From the NCBI GenBank assembly GCA_003254885.1, contig QANT01005342.1, forward strand, positions 1 to 64,000: DNA of 64,000 nucleotides, read 5' to 3'. The notes below the pieces were generated by a model. The model ran no database searches, had not been told where the DNA came from, and was given only the letters and a program-made list of their open reading frames with translations. This document shows, piece by piece, positions 33,905 to 45,555 of this stretch (its first letter is position 1; each line of letters starts with the position of its first letter). Source of the DNA: Purshia tridentata. Its lineage: Eukaryota; Streptophyta; Magnoliopsida; Rosales; Rosaceae. Both the position numbers and the translations under genes were made by a program.

Positions 33905-35092
33905 CTTTCTTATGAACATCATCTGTGCACTTTCAAAGCTTAAAGAAGCCCTTTCAAATGTTGTATATAAACTTCAAGGTTTCGGTCTCTGTAACTTTTA
34001 AAACTGAGGTAATCGAATATTTACATGAAATGTAATCTAAATCAGTTTAATCTAAATTTGATGATTCCACGGCTCTTCACTCTTGTAGATTATTAGATTT
34101 GATTTGGTTTCAATTTCTTTGGGGGGAAAAATTGATCATCCAATTCAATCAAAGTCAATTGGCAATGATTTCAACCTCAAGTTCAATTGGATTAGAATAC
34201 AAAACCTATATACCTATCACCATGGGATAAGATTTTTAATTTCGATAGAATTTAACTTTTGAAAAACCATAACACCCTACAACAAGTTGGCAGGGGAATC
34301 TCATTACTACAATATATGGTCGAATAAATAATACAATAAATTCAGAGTGGCACACGGTGCACACTTCCACTCATGCTCAAGTTTGCAAACTTGGGAGGCA
34401 TATAAATTTCAAGATTAATAGAGACTCTTTCTTTGGTACAATAATTTTGGAAGTTGGCAAAGTGTAGTTATGTTTGTACTTGGTAGATGATAATCCTAGA
34501 GAGAGAAAACTTTGCCAACGTGGACGTGCGTTGAGAAAGTGAATCTCTCCTACTATGTGTTTTTTTCAGTGAAGTGGAAAGGAGTACCGGAAATTGAAGC
34601 CAGCTGGGAGCCACCAAAAGCAAAAGCACTTTGGCAATCCCGAGACCACACACAAAACAAAAGTTCCATGCTTGATGGCACGACCGGCGAGCGCGTCGCC
34701 AATGGGCCGAGGGAGGATGTGACAACTCAAACACAACACCGCAGTGTTCGACCAAATGTCCACATAATGCACACCATCCATGACAAGAAGACACGTAGAT
34801 AGATGAAATACCAAGTATACTTGTGGGAAAATTCTACACCCTTTTAACCTTATATTGTGAAAATTTTATTTTGACTATTTGGATATAAATTTGTGTACCG
34901 CTCAATCTGTTTTACAAACGAACTCATACTTGTGTATCGAATGATAATACATACGCTTTACAATTGATATGCATATATAATAAAGTAGTGGTACATGTAT
35001 ATATATATATATGCTAATATACTAACACCAAATACAGAACCAAGAAGGAGTGCATGGCATTGCAGGCTCTACAAAAAGTTCCACCTCTGGTT
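33905..35092. other. Convergent 3' spacer between the TRM-type and CCCH genes
   Basis: The stretch contains the 3' ends of both neighbours, a likely Ty3/gypsy remnant (34512-34802) and a short TA run near 34998. Nothing else is recognisable. Confidence 0.45.
34512..34802 (+). mobile_element. Fossil fragment of a Ty3/gypsy chromovirus (integrase chromodomain end)
   Basis: A plus-strand stretch reads VKWKGVPEIEASWEP, which is the core of the chromodomain found at the C-end of the integrase in plant chromoviruses (consensus VKWKGLPExEATWEP). The rest of the polyprotein and the LTRs are not seen, so this is an isolated, decayed piece. Age cannot be estimated without a relative. Confidence 0.5.
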
Positions 35093-36022
35093 TTAAGTTT
35101 GCTCTTCCAATAAGTTGGGTTGTCCCACTGCACACCCTTCAGGCTGAGGCTGATTATCTTCTACCAGACCATAAACCCACGAAAAATCGGGCTGGTTAAA
35201 ACCCAATTGTGAGCTGTGAGTTGTAGTTGAAGAAGAAGAATAAGAAGGTGTACTTCCTTCTAGTCCATTTACATTATTATGATGGTTGGTGGCAGCAAGA
35301 TTTTCATTTTCCCCACTAAGTCTATCAAAGTTCCCATATTGATCATGATCATCACCAGCATTGGTACCACAAAACGACTGCGTATCAGAGGAACTTGGCA
35401 CATACCCAATTGAAGCAGAACTCTGTTGTTGCTGCTGCAGCTGATAATTGCTAGTGAGCAAACCAGCTTGCTTTTTCCACAAGGTTTGCATCATAGAATG
35501 AGTTGGGTAAATTTTAACTGGGTTTTTAGCACCAACATTGTTGACCAGAGCAGCACTAGAAGAATTTGATGGTTTTAGAGGTCTGAGAGAAGATACAAAT
35601 GGAGCAACAGTAGGAGCCCTTTTCTCTTCTTCTTTGTGAGCATAAGAGCAATCCTTTCTCTTACATGAGGTCATGTACCAGCAGTATCTGGTCCTAAACA
35701 GCATAGGGTGAAACCTCTCCTCCAACACTCCATGGGCATGACCACAGGCAATCCCTTGTGGGCAGAACCCATTCTTGAACTCCAAGCAAGGGACACAGCT
35801 GTACTTGTGTCTGAGCAAGTCTCTTCTTCCCAATTCTCCATCGTGAAGAAAAGGGCATGGCTTGTTGGGGAAGTAGCAGACACTCCTTTGGCAAGTTTTG
35901 ACCTTGTATACATACATTAGGAACTGAGGTGTTCTATTTAGCCAACCATGGAGGTGGGAAAAGCAGAGGTCTGCATAATCATCTGATATTGGTACTGCTG
36001 CTTCCTCTTTGAAGCTTTCCAT
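35093..36022 (-). CDS. Plant tandem CCCH zinc finger protein (TZF) with divergent arginine-rich region
   Basis: The single-exon protein of 309 residues begins MESFKEEAAVP. It has exact plant TZF spacing, C-x7-C-x5-C-x3-H, then 16 residues, then C-x5-C-x4-C-x3-H (from CLEFKNGFC to CSYAH). Upstream is a counterpart of the arginine-rich region: C-x5-Y-x5-C-x3-H (TCQRSVCYFPNKPCPFLH), where typical RR-TZF proteins have C-x5-H-x4-C-x3-H. The region therefore lacks its histidine and is one residue longer. RR-TZF proteins bind AU-rich RNA, shuttle to P-bodies and stress granules and act in hormone and stress responses. The C-half is rich in Gln, Asn and Ser. Readings upstream of the chosen ATG continue in frame as a Gln-rich stretch but offer no ATG. 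Confidence 0.88.
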   Translation of the reverse strand: MESFKEEAAVPISDDYADLCFSHLHGWLNRTPQFLMYVYKVKTCQRSVCYFPNKPCPFLHDGELGRRDLLRHKYSCVPCLEFKNGFCPQGIACGHAHGVLEERFHPMLFRTRYCWYMTSCKRKDCSYAHKEEEKRAPTVAPFVSSLRPLKPSNSSSAALVNNVGAKNPVKIYPTHSMMQTLWKKQAGLLTSNYQLQQQQQSSASIGYVPSSSDTQSFCGTNAGDDHDQYGNFDRLSGENENLAATNHHNNVNGLEGSTPSYSSSSTTTHSSQLGFNQPDFSWVYGLVEDNQPQPEGCAVGQPNLLEEQT

Positions 36023-37255
36023 TTGTTGTTGCTGTTGAAGTTGGAACTTCAATGCTTTTGGTTTTGCCTTTAGTTATGCCAATTAAGAGTTCCGTCTTTG
36101 GTAGAGTGAAGTGGTTGTATGACGTACAATCTGTCAAAAATGAACCCGTCAAAATCCGAGAATCGAAAACTGATTTTATGCCATTCAGAATTTTTCCTTA
36201 CAGCAAGCCAACACATAAATCAGACTCAATTAGACGAAGGCAGTGATGCAATGTCCATTGAGGCAAAAGGGCATACTTGTTTTTATCTTACAAAGCCTAA
36301 AACAAACCAATTCTAAGCATAGCCAACCAATCAGTCTTGAGTATTTGTGAAAGTAGAGGTTTAAAGCCACATAACTCAAGCATTTTTCTTAATTTGCATC
36401 CATTCAGTCTCTCCAATGGTACCACCTTTTTTTTGGTGGGTAATGTTATAGAGTTTTGAAGAATACAAATGGTAATTTAGGTAATTACAGTTCCTATAAA
36501 ATGAAAAGCTTATAATCTATTTATAGGTCTTTAGTGCTCCTAAAAATTCATAAATTGTTTAATTAAAATACTCAAATATATATGGTGCAGAACCTTTCAA
36601 TTTCAATAGTTACATCTAATCTTTTAATTTTCTAGTATTTTTTCCTCCTATATCTTACCTTTAAATCTATCCCATTGGATATATAGACCCCTTTTATTTT
36701 CTCTGTCTGGGTGCAAATGCACGAATCATGATCTTACTGTCTCATTGCATTAAGCAAGGAAGATAGGCTACTGGTCCAAAAGCCTTTGCTGTCACTTCTT
36801 GTCTCTAATTCTGGTTATAAAATCATATCCATTTTTATTTAATTACTTTTCAAATTATACTTTTGTTTATATATACATATATATCCCTTCGGATGAGTGC
36901 TCAATAACTGTTATATTTAAGTGTTATCATTTCACAAAAAGTTAGCTAGAATTGCATCCCTTCAAGTTCTGATGGGATCAATTATAAATACAATTTGGGA
37001 GATTACATCTAACTATTGCCAAGAGTTAAAATATTACATTATAAACAATTGTCATGCAAAACAGGGCATTATTTGAGCTAAAAAAAACAACACTTATCCA
37101 GAAGGTCGCCATATATATTCTTCCCAAATGTACGTGACTGTACGTAGACTGTGGTCTGTATATATTATTTCTTAATCAGAATTAAGTTTCTCTCCCTTGA
37201 TAAAATTTCCTCTTCATGAATATAAAACAATCTTTCAAATTGACATACATATTTA

Positions 37256-37800
37256 GGGCTCGTTTGAATTTGGATTTCAAATTTACGCATTTGAAATCCA
37301 TGTAATTGAAATCCTTAAATTTGAAATTCTATTGTTTGGATGCAAAATTTAAAAACGAGGATTTTACGAAGTATTTCAATTTTTAATTTTTTTTTAACAA
37401 TTTAAGAATTGAAATATATGATTAAAAATAAAAAAAGTTGTTGAAGGGTGGCCGAAAAAGTCGCTTAAAAGTGGTCGGAAAAGTCGCCAGAAAGTTGTCA
37501 GAAAGTCGCCGGCGGCGACCGGAAAAGTGGTCAGAGGTGGTGACCGGAAAAGTCGCCGGAGGGTGGCCGGCAATGGTCGCCGGCAATTGTGGCCGGAGGT
37601 GAGGGAGAGAAAGAGAGGGTGGAATGGTGGGATTTCAAATACCTAGTTGGAGAATGTATTTGAAATTCATGGATTTAGCATATCTTGGATTTGGGCCAAA
37701 TTCAAATACACTCCTTTAAATTATACAAAATAGGTGGATTTGGATTTGGAAAGTTCAAATCCAAATCTAAATCCAAATCACCCTCTATCCAAACGGGCCC
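37256..37800. mobile_element. PIF/Harbinger (Tourist-type) MITE, 545 bp
   Basis: The element starts GGGCTCGTTTGAATTTGG and ends CCAAACGGGCCC, and it is bounded by tta on both sides (37253-37255 and 37801-37803), the 3-bp target typical of PIF/Harbinger. Inverted pairing continues inward through words such as ggatttcaaat and atttggatttgg. The centre (about 37440-37600) is GC-rich and built of variants of gtcgccgg and gtggccgg. No transposase is present. Confidence 0.8.
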
Positions 37801-40800
37801 TTAGTTTAATCCAACAAAAGCAACCAAAGGCAAGAATACCAAGATATTATATATAAATATAGTGCTGTAGTTACACCACCAACACATTATCTTGTACAAC
37901 GTCTTCTTACCTATTCTTTCCTCAACCTTCATAGCCTTTTAACTATGAAATGGTCTCACTTCTATTAGATTGAAATGATCGATAAAATGATGAGTTGAGA
38001 TGATCTAAATAGTAATAGACATTTATATTTGTTTTTTTTTCACACTATCAGATCAATCGATATTGGTTAAAAAATCAAGAATATAGAACCCTTAACAGTC
38101 TTCATTAAATTTAAATGACATACTTATATATTTTTTCACACATACAATAAAATTTTTAATGATAATTAATTAATTATATCACTACCTTATTTCAAAACAC
38201 CAGTCACCAGACAACCTATCTATATACCTCACAAAGTGTGCATCAAATAAGAATATGAGACTTTGAGAGTTTCACGTGGTCCTTTAATTATTAAGTTCAT
38301 AAAGTCCAAATATTTGACGAATTCTGCTATAGTTGACATGAATCACAAAACCAAAATAAAGTAGTGGCACGTTCTATGATTATTTATAGTATACAGTGAG
38401 CCCATCAAACTACTCCGTTCCCATTCTCCTGACACCCAATGTTATTAGCACTAGTCTATAGTTTTTTTCGCACTTTGAGAGTCCAATGGGTGATAAAATA
38501 TTTAATAATGTTTTTTCAATTATTTAAGTTATTATAAAAGAACAATGACAACAATGTTATTAGGGTCTAAAAAAAGAGATTATAGTAATCAGGGTCACGT
38601 AGAGTTTGTTCAACTGTATTTCCTTTGTCCAGAAAGAAGCTGGTCAAAGGTGGGAAGTTGCACTCAAAATTTCGGACATTCCTTCGCATTGAAACAGGCA
38701 GAGGAAGAGGTTGCCCATTAGACAAAGACCACATGGGTTGGAAAGTTGACGCAATGCTTCCTTTTTTTCTTCTACGTAGAACGAGGACTATTGATCAAAG
38801 AAGCATTTTCACTTACACCCCTCAGGTTTCGAAAATTACACACACATTTCATAGTTTCAAAAATTACACGCACATTCTCTGTCATTAGTTACTTTTGACA
38901 TAAGTGACTTTTTGATCACTTGTTAGTTTAGATGTCATTAAAAACGGTAAAAAGGACATTTTTAAAATCAAAGATGGTCAAAAAGTCATTTATGTAACAA
39001 ATAATTAAAAACAGAGAGGGTGCGTTTAATTTTGTCAAATCTGAAAGGGTGTACAAGAAATTGTTCCTTGATCAAATTTGCAAGTACAAAGACTTATACA
39101 TTTTTTTATATATGCTAAGAAATTTGAATTTAAGATCTTTAAATATTTCACTATTATAAATTGAGTCGCAGCTCATGTTGGATCTGAAGAAAAGATATCA
39201 AATATGAATTCTATTCTTAATTTACACAAATGGGTTGGCCCGAGTTCGTCCATAACATTGAGTCAAGCTGACTAGCTCATGAGTCATGGCTCAAAATTTG
39301 GAACACGGTCATTTTTACAATTCTAAGATATTTTATGCTTGTGAAGTTTCGAATGGACATTCAAATTTTACGTTATTTGCCTTAGGTCACCTTTTACTAT
39401 TCAATACATATATAAATTAATTAGTTCCCACTACTAGTTTAATGGTATTATAAGAAGACCTTCCGAGCAAAAAACCAATGGTTGCTTGCAAATATTGTAC
39501 AAGACAATTGGCTGATCATGAGATGATCATCAGTGGTCCATCAAATTGATCACAAAGAAATGGTTCAAAGTCTTCTATCTACAAAGTACAAACAAACATC
39601 TTAATTGGGTCTTTATCCAATAGATAGTTAGCAAATAATCTACAACCAAATTAAGGTTCTGTTTGGGAGCAGACATATTTGGCTCTTTGGGTACCACAAA
39701 ATTACTTGGCACAAAACGCTATATGCGTGCGTCGGTGAGAAATCCACGAGTGGCTTAATTATATATACGCCATTCAATTCCAAATGCCAGAGAGGCAAAA
39801 ACCACACGGTATAAGGTACTTGCAAATAGCTGGACACCTCAATTTAAATATGAAACTTGTACACTATGACTAGCATTAGATGTCCAATTGCTGTAATCAA
39901 AATAGTCCTCACCGTTGAATTTGGAAGACAAGACAAACTGAGGCATTTTCCAGTGCAAAAAAAAACTCTGGCATTTTCATGTACGATCGATGTCAAACTA
40001 CACCTTCCTTTCAAAAACAAAGAGTATCATATATATGTGCCTAGCTCTGTAATAGAGGTGGAATTTCTCATATAAAAATATTTTCAGCACCATGTGTCCC
40101 CATCAAAACGCATATTTTTTTTCATTTTTTTTTTTTACTATTTTCTTTATTTTTTTAATCATGATATATATTCAAAGGGGTGTAATTAACTGTGTAAATG
40201 CTAGAATGTCGATAAGGAACCAATTAATGCATGCGAGTTTGCATCACGGTAATGGTGTTGGAAAATATATTAAGTGTAATTGTGGCCCCAAATATTTAGC
40301 TCCGCTTGGATTCATAATATATAGGAGCATTTGGACTAGGGTTTGGTTCTCTAAGTCCTCGACTCTTAGGCGGTGTTTGTTACAATAACCTAGCTGGATT
40401 GGATTATATTTTCACTCCACTGGACTCGACTTAGTATTATCCTATATACATTTGATTTGATTCATACGTACTGGTGCACAATTACTGAACTCTTAAATTT
40501 AAAAATATAAATGGTTAAGGAATGAATTAACAATAATTTACACCAAACTAATTAGTATTTTTCTTGACGTGCAGTTTCATTCATACACAAAGTTTAGGTG
40601 CATTCTTAATTACCTGGCCTGCAGATTGATTAACAATTTATAAGTGATCGATCAGTGTGGCATGAGAAAAGTGTTTTGAATTTAGATCCTCATAAAGCTA
40701 TAGATCTTGATACCAATCATACCATATAAGAGGATTATCAAACTTTAAAAGTTTAAACGGCTAGAAAAAAAGAGTAAACAAGTAATACTTGATAAAAAAC

Positions 40801-41235
40801 AAAAAAAGAAATTTCATTTAAACAACTTATAACATTCCCGGATGTAAGACTTTAATTAACAAGATTCAAGAAAGAAATAATGGAAATCAAAACCTCATCA
40901 ACAAACAATTAATTGTAGAAAGAAAAAACAACAACTGGCTCAAAAAATAGATTTAGTTATAATAAATAAATGGTATGTCCTGCTGGCAGGCTAGATACCA
41001 TCAATACAAATTTTAAAGAATGTACTTATTCTCTATAATTATAATACACGTAATAACATGTTAAGTTCTCGAATCGGTAATTAATCTGAATCACACGTTC
41101 AAACAAAGATTCACTTAATTATAGTATCGGCAATTAATTTAGTAAATATAAAACTTTCTAGCTAGTAACTCATATATATATACTCCTGCATAACAATTAA
41201 CTGGGGATGAAGAACACAAAATTAGGTCTCACCAG

Positions 41236-41239
<4 letters not shown>

Positions 41240-41273
<34 letters not shown>
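41240..41273. repeat. (TA)n microsatellite
   Basis: An alternating AT tract of about 34 bases begins after accaggcgc. Confidence 0.9.
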
Positions 41274-41278
<5 letters not shown>

Positions 41279-41430
41279 TCACCACCTGATTAGAACCATG
41301 TATATACATATATGCATGTGTATATATATATAGAGAATAAGTACATTCTTTAAAATTTGTAGAGCCTGCTAAATCAGCGTTCACAGCTACTCTACTTCTA
41401 TCTTCATATGCATGTACAAATAGTAAGGCT

Positions 41431-41433
<3 letters not shown>

Positions 41434-41461
<28 letters not shown>
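41434..41461. repeat. (TA)n microsatellite
   Basis: A second alternating AT tract of about 28 bases lies 160 bp after the first. Confidence 0.9.
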
Positions 41462-41462
<1 letters not shown>

Positions 41463-42003
41463 GCAGTATATGTACAAAACGGTAGCATAGTATAGCTAGC
41501 TAGCTAGTTAAACACGTGAGGTCATAGTTTTGTTTTGGTATAGATTATACATCAAGTGAAATTTGCAACACTAATTAGGTGAAGTTGATAGCCATTATCT
41601 TATATAACAAGAATATGGAGCTACCGTTAATCTTAAGTTAAAGTCATATATATCTCTGTGTGTTTGTGTGTGTGTTTACTTGGTCTTTTTTCAATGATAG
41701 CAGAACTACATATATATATATATATGATCACAAAGATCGTAATTATTACGTATGAGATTGAAATATATATTATATAAATTATAGAAAAAAAAATTGAGAG
41801 AATGGAACGATATGATGAAGCTCTTTTCCTTTTCACTAAGCTAGCAATTAATTAATCAAAGCCTCGGTGGGCAAAACAGATGAAGGAGATCGACCAACAT
41901 AATGTATATGTATAAAATTCGATAATGGATCGACCAACATACATTTCCAAAATGAGAGAACTGAACAAACCTCTCAAAGCAGCACATGATCGATTAAGTA
42001 GTC

Positions 42004-43274
42004 CTACATATTATCCTCTCTTCTAAGCTTGTTTAGCAGAGCAGTGATGAGAGCGTCCCTCTTCTCAGCCCTAGCCTCCTCTCTCATCCTCCTTTGCTCC
42101 TCTCTCTCTTTCCATCTCCTCTCCATCGTCAACCTCTCGTTCTCCAACGCTTCCATCGTCTGCCGCCACTCCATCTCCTTCATCCTCCTCTCGTCCTCTC
42201 TCGCCCGATACTCCTCCCGCCACTGCATCTCCATCTGCATCTGCTGCTTCATGAACTCCTCCAACACCTCCCTCACACTATTGCCACTCACATTTCCACT
42301 GCTTCCAATATTGCTCTTCGTCGTCATCAGCTTCTTCTTCTTCTTCCTGCTCGCAGTGCTCCCCTTCTCCCCCTCACTGTCCTCGTTCTCGTCCTCCTCG
42401 TCAGAAGAAAGTGAAGCCGCCACCGCTTTCTTCTTTGACCCGCTTGCCCCGCTCTCGGCTTCAGCCCACAACATTCTTTGCATCCGAGCAGCAAAAATCG
42501 CGTGCAGCTCGTTGTAAAACGGGAATTGCTGCCTCATAGTTTCCGGCTCCATTGTCTCACATCCCTAAATATATCACCATTAAGAAAGTGAGAAATACAA
42601 CTATTTTATATATCTGGGTGTATCATTTTGTGTAGATATATACTTTAATGAACATTCTGAAAGTGTGAATAACATTTCTCTTTGTACATTAAACACGTGA
42701 AATTAGTTAAAAGTTAATATACATAATTCTATTACTTTTCGCGTAAATATTCATTCTAACGAATTTTTAGAAAGTGCATGTGAATAGAAGTGTTTTTCTT
42801 TATATGTCAAACACATTAGACTTGCTAAAGTTTTAGAGATATAGGAAGAAATAGGAGTAAGAAAAATCAAATTACCCCTATTTTAATTTGATGGAATTAA
42901 GATTAATTATAATTAGGTTTTACCTTGTAACGGGTAACGAGGTTTTTCCACTTGCACTTGCACTGTTCGGCGCTGCGATGGTGACCCTTTTCCTTCATCT
43001 TGGAAGCAATCACTTCCCAGAGAAGCTTGTTGCGCTTGGTCTCCATGAAGGTCCGATCCAGCTCGGCCCTGATCACCAGCAGCTCCTTGGTCTCTTGAAT
43101 ACTCCATTGAGGAAACCTATCACTCGCATCCACGTTGATACTCGGAGATATATGCTGTTGCGCCTGAAGTTGTTGATGCTGCTGAAGCTGTTGATGTTGA
43201 AGCTGATGTGGCAGATGATGTTGTTGTTGTTGTTGTTGTTGTTGTTGATGATGTTGATGATGGTGTCCCTCCAT
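42004..43274 (-). CDS. GT-3-type trihelix transcription factor
   Basis: Two exons (42924-43274 and 42004-42564) give 303 residues. The N-end is a His/Gln tract (HHHQHHQQQQQQQQQHH) encoded by TTG repeats on the plus strand. The trihelix DNA-binding domain follows (about residues 49-125, from FPQWSIQETKELLVIRAELD to CKCKWKNLVTRYKG), with the spaced tryptophans typical of GT factors. The second exon has an acidic stretch (SSDEEDENEDSEGE), a basic KKKKKL patch and a long C-terminal coiled coil (MKQQMQMEMQW and EMEWRQTMEAL to the end). This is the architecture of GT-3a/GT-3b, which bind GT-box promoters and respond to light, salt and pathogens. Exon phase and the domain join are exact. The chosen start is the first ATG in frame. 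Confidence 0.92.
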
Positions 43275-45170
43275 AACCAAACGCAATCTAAAAAGAAAGG
43301 TGTTTCGTGAAGATTAATCTTTGGCTTCCAAAAGATGGATTCGATAGATCATTCCAAGAAAGAGAGAGAGAAGGATAAAGCTGGATTATATGATGGTTTG
43401 GGTGTGAATATCAGGTGTGAATCCTTAGGGAACAGAAACAAAAGAAAAGAGAGAGAATTTGAGATTTTCTTTTTTGCTTATGTGTCAATAAGAAAGCGTT
43501 TTTTTTATTATTTGATTTAATTTAATTATTCGTTCAGATCGATTTGATCAGAAAAATAAAAGCTCTCTTTCTCTTTCTTTTCTTTGTTTCATTGTTTTCT
43601 TCAGTCTCTTCTCTCTCTCTTTGAGAGTCTCTATCTGTCTACGCGGAAACTCCTTCGGCTCTCTCTCTCTCTCTCTTCTCTCTTTTCTTTTTGTGTACAT
43701 ACATACCCATTTGTTCCCATTGCGTTTACGTGTCGTCACGCTTACGAGGACAAGTCTTAGAGGTGCTTGCTATGCTGGGCCTTTATTCTCTGCCCCCCAG
43801 CTTTTTTGGCTTTCAAAGTTTTAAATTTAATTTAATTAGTAATTAATTCGTTCAAAATTTTATGTTGCTTGTTAATCCTTTTGTCAACTTTCTGGTCCTT
43901 GCTTTTTGAAGCGTGTGAAGGTGACAAAAAACAAAGGCTTCCAGACTCTACGTGGGTCGCCACCAGGCGGTACGGCTTTGATTTGCAACCCTTTTTTCTT
44001 TTTTTTCTTTCCGTTTTCATGAATTTTAAAATTCAATATATATATATATACATATATTTTTAGATGGTTCGGTTATATTTTAAGTAGGTTAACTTATACA
44101 TCTAATTAATATTCAACCTAATCAATCGAAGAGGATGCAAATTTTCTGACAATAAAACGTTTTTATGTTACCAAAATATCTATTTATCTTGCAAAAAAAT
44201 ATTTTCAATTATATTTTATTAATAATTATGACATTATATCATGCTATTAAAAAGTATGTACTATATATATTTTTTTATTATCAATCCAATTTATGATTAT
44301 TTGGAGGGGCCACGTTATTCTCACTTGCCATAGATATTCCTGCACTGGGTTTACCATATTGCATAAAATTTGTATTGTAATAATTTTCAAACAAAAAATT
44401 ATAATATAAGATTGTTAAAATTGGAATTACCATCCGAAAGGTAATTAATTCTGTGGGCTGTTATTTTAATCACCTACGCGTTATTCTGCAATGTTCCATG
44501 TGTGGACGCCCACCATTTCTTTCCACGTGGCATGCATGCAGATATGATAAACAATAAGCCTTGGACCCACCAGTCTTATGGTTCACACTGGTGGGCTGGT
44601 GTGACCCTTTCAAGTCCTTAACCAAATTATTTGACCCGGGAATGTACTGCCACCGTGCCACGTTAATAAAGGCCCGCCATGTCATAGGTCGGTAAGATTA
44701 CCAAAATGGGCATGGACAGAGGGGAATGAGATTGTGGGATTCCAAATTTGAATTGGCGGGTAAAAGTGGTAAAACGTTTTTTCGTCCATGACTGTCTTCT
44801 CTATGGTGAGATGGGGGTTGAAAATGGACCGCCGTGATTGACCTACCCATCATCTTTAAGTTTATGAATCGGGCTTTTAATTCTAGTGGTTCCGCCCAGA
44901 TTTAATTGGAAACCTTATTCACTCTATGACTAAAATAAAAAAATATGATTTGTCAAAGTTTTAACTTAACAATAAAATTATTCTACGATATTACCTAAAA
45001 AAATTTGTGAAATGGACCTATTACACTTGTCTCTCAAGAAACAATATAAACTAGGGTCCACACATTTATGTGAGTTCAACGTCCACATTTGTGAAAGAGT
45101 GACATAATAAACCCATCTTCTATGAATGTTTCTTTTTACAAGAGTGAGAATCATATGAGATTCATATGTA
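43275..45170. other. Leader and promoter side of the GT-3-type gene and adjoining spacer
   Basis: Pyrimidine-rich DNA (on the plus strand, 43560-43680) fits the leader or proximal promoter. A ccacgtggcatgcatgcag cluster near 44525 combines a G-box with RY words but is about 1.2 kb from the start codon. No coding sequence is supported. Confidence 0.4.
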
Positions 45171-45555
45171 GGAAAATACTATGTGTCTTCTCCTTGTGTC
45201 TTTTCTCTTCTTTTGATCATTTGATAATTTAATCTCACGATCGGAACCGTTTAATATCAAGATCATTATTTATAAATCAACTCCACAAAAAATTAACCAA
45301 ATCAGAAATCGTTTAGTCATCTAACTGTTATCAAATAACTAACGGTGAGTTTAATTGTTACCAAAACCATCTATTTATTTGATAACAGTTAGATGACTAA
45401 ACGGTTTCTGATTTGGATAATTTTTTGCAGAGCTGATCTATAAATGATGATCTTGATATTGAACGGTTTCGATCGTGAGATTAAATTGTCAAATGAACAA
45501 AAGAAGAGAAAAGGCACAAAGAGAAGACACAAAGGAGAAGGCACATAGCATTCCT
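45171..45555. mobile_element. MULE-type foldback MITE, 385 bp
   Basis: The ends GGAAAATACTATGTGTCTTC and GAAGGCACATAGCATTCCT are inverted, and arms of about 150 bp are nearly complementary (atttaatctcacgatcgga against tcgatcgtgagattaaat, and aactgttatcaaat against atttgataacagtt). The flanks tcatatgta (45162-45170) and tcataagta (45556-45564) match at 8 of 9 bases. Arm words match those of the 14.2 kb element. It has no coding capacity, and a transcript of it would fold into a long hairpin. Confidence 0.8.

Larger units (their letters stand above)
36023..42003. other. Six-kilobase gene-free region between the CCCH and GT-3-type genes
   Basis: The first few hundred bases are the promoter of the minus-strand CCCH gene. 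The region then holds a PIF/Harbinger MITE (37256-37800), a stretch at about 38800-39070 with repeat-like words, a lone element-like end at 40370 (ggcggtgtttgttac) without a detected partner, and two long TA microsatellites near 41.2-41.5 kb. No credible coding sequence is present. Frames such as 41229-41477 on the minus strand are translated TA repeats. Confidence 0.5.

Noticed and set aside
34512-34802. Host chromodomain gene
   Set aside because: Only one short motif is present without splice signals or flanking exons. A retrotransposon remnant explains it better.
41229-41477. Open frame on the minus strand rich in Ile and Tyr
   Set aside because: It is the translation of two TA microsatellites and has no domain or codon bias of a gene.
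42029-42517. Plus-strand frame of 162 residues rich in Ser and Leu
   Set aside because: It is the complement of the coiled-coil exon of the GT-3-type gene.
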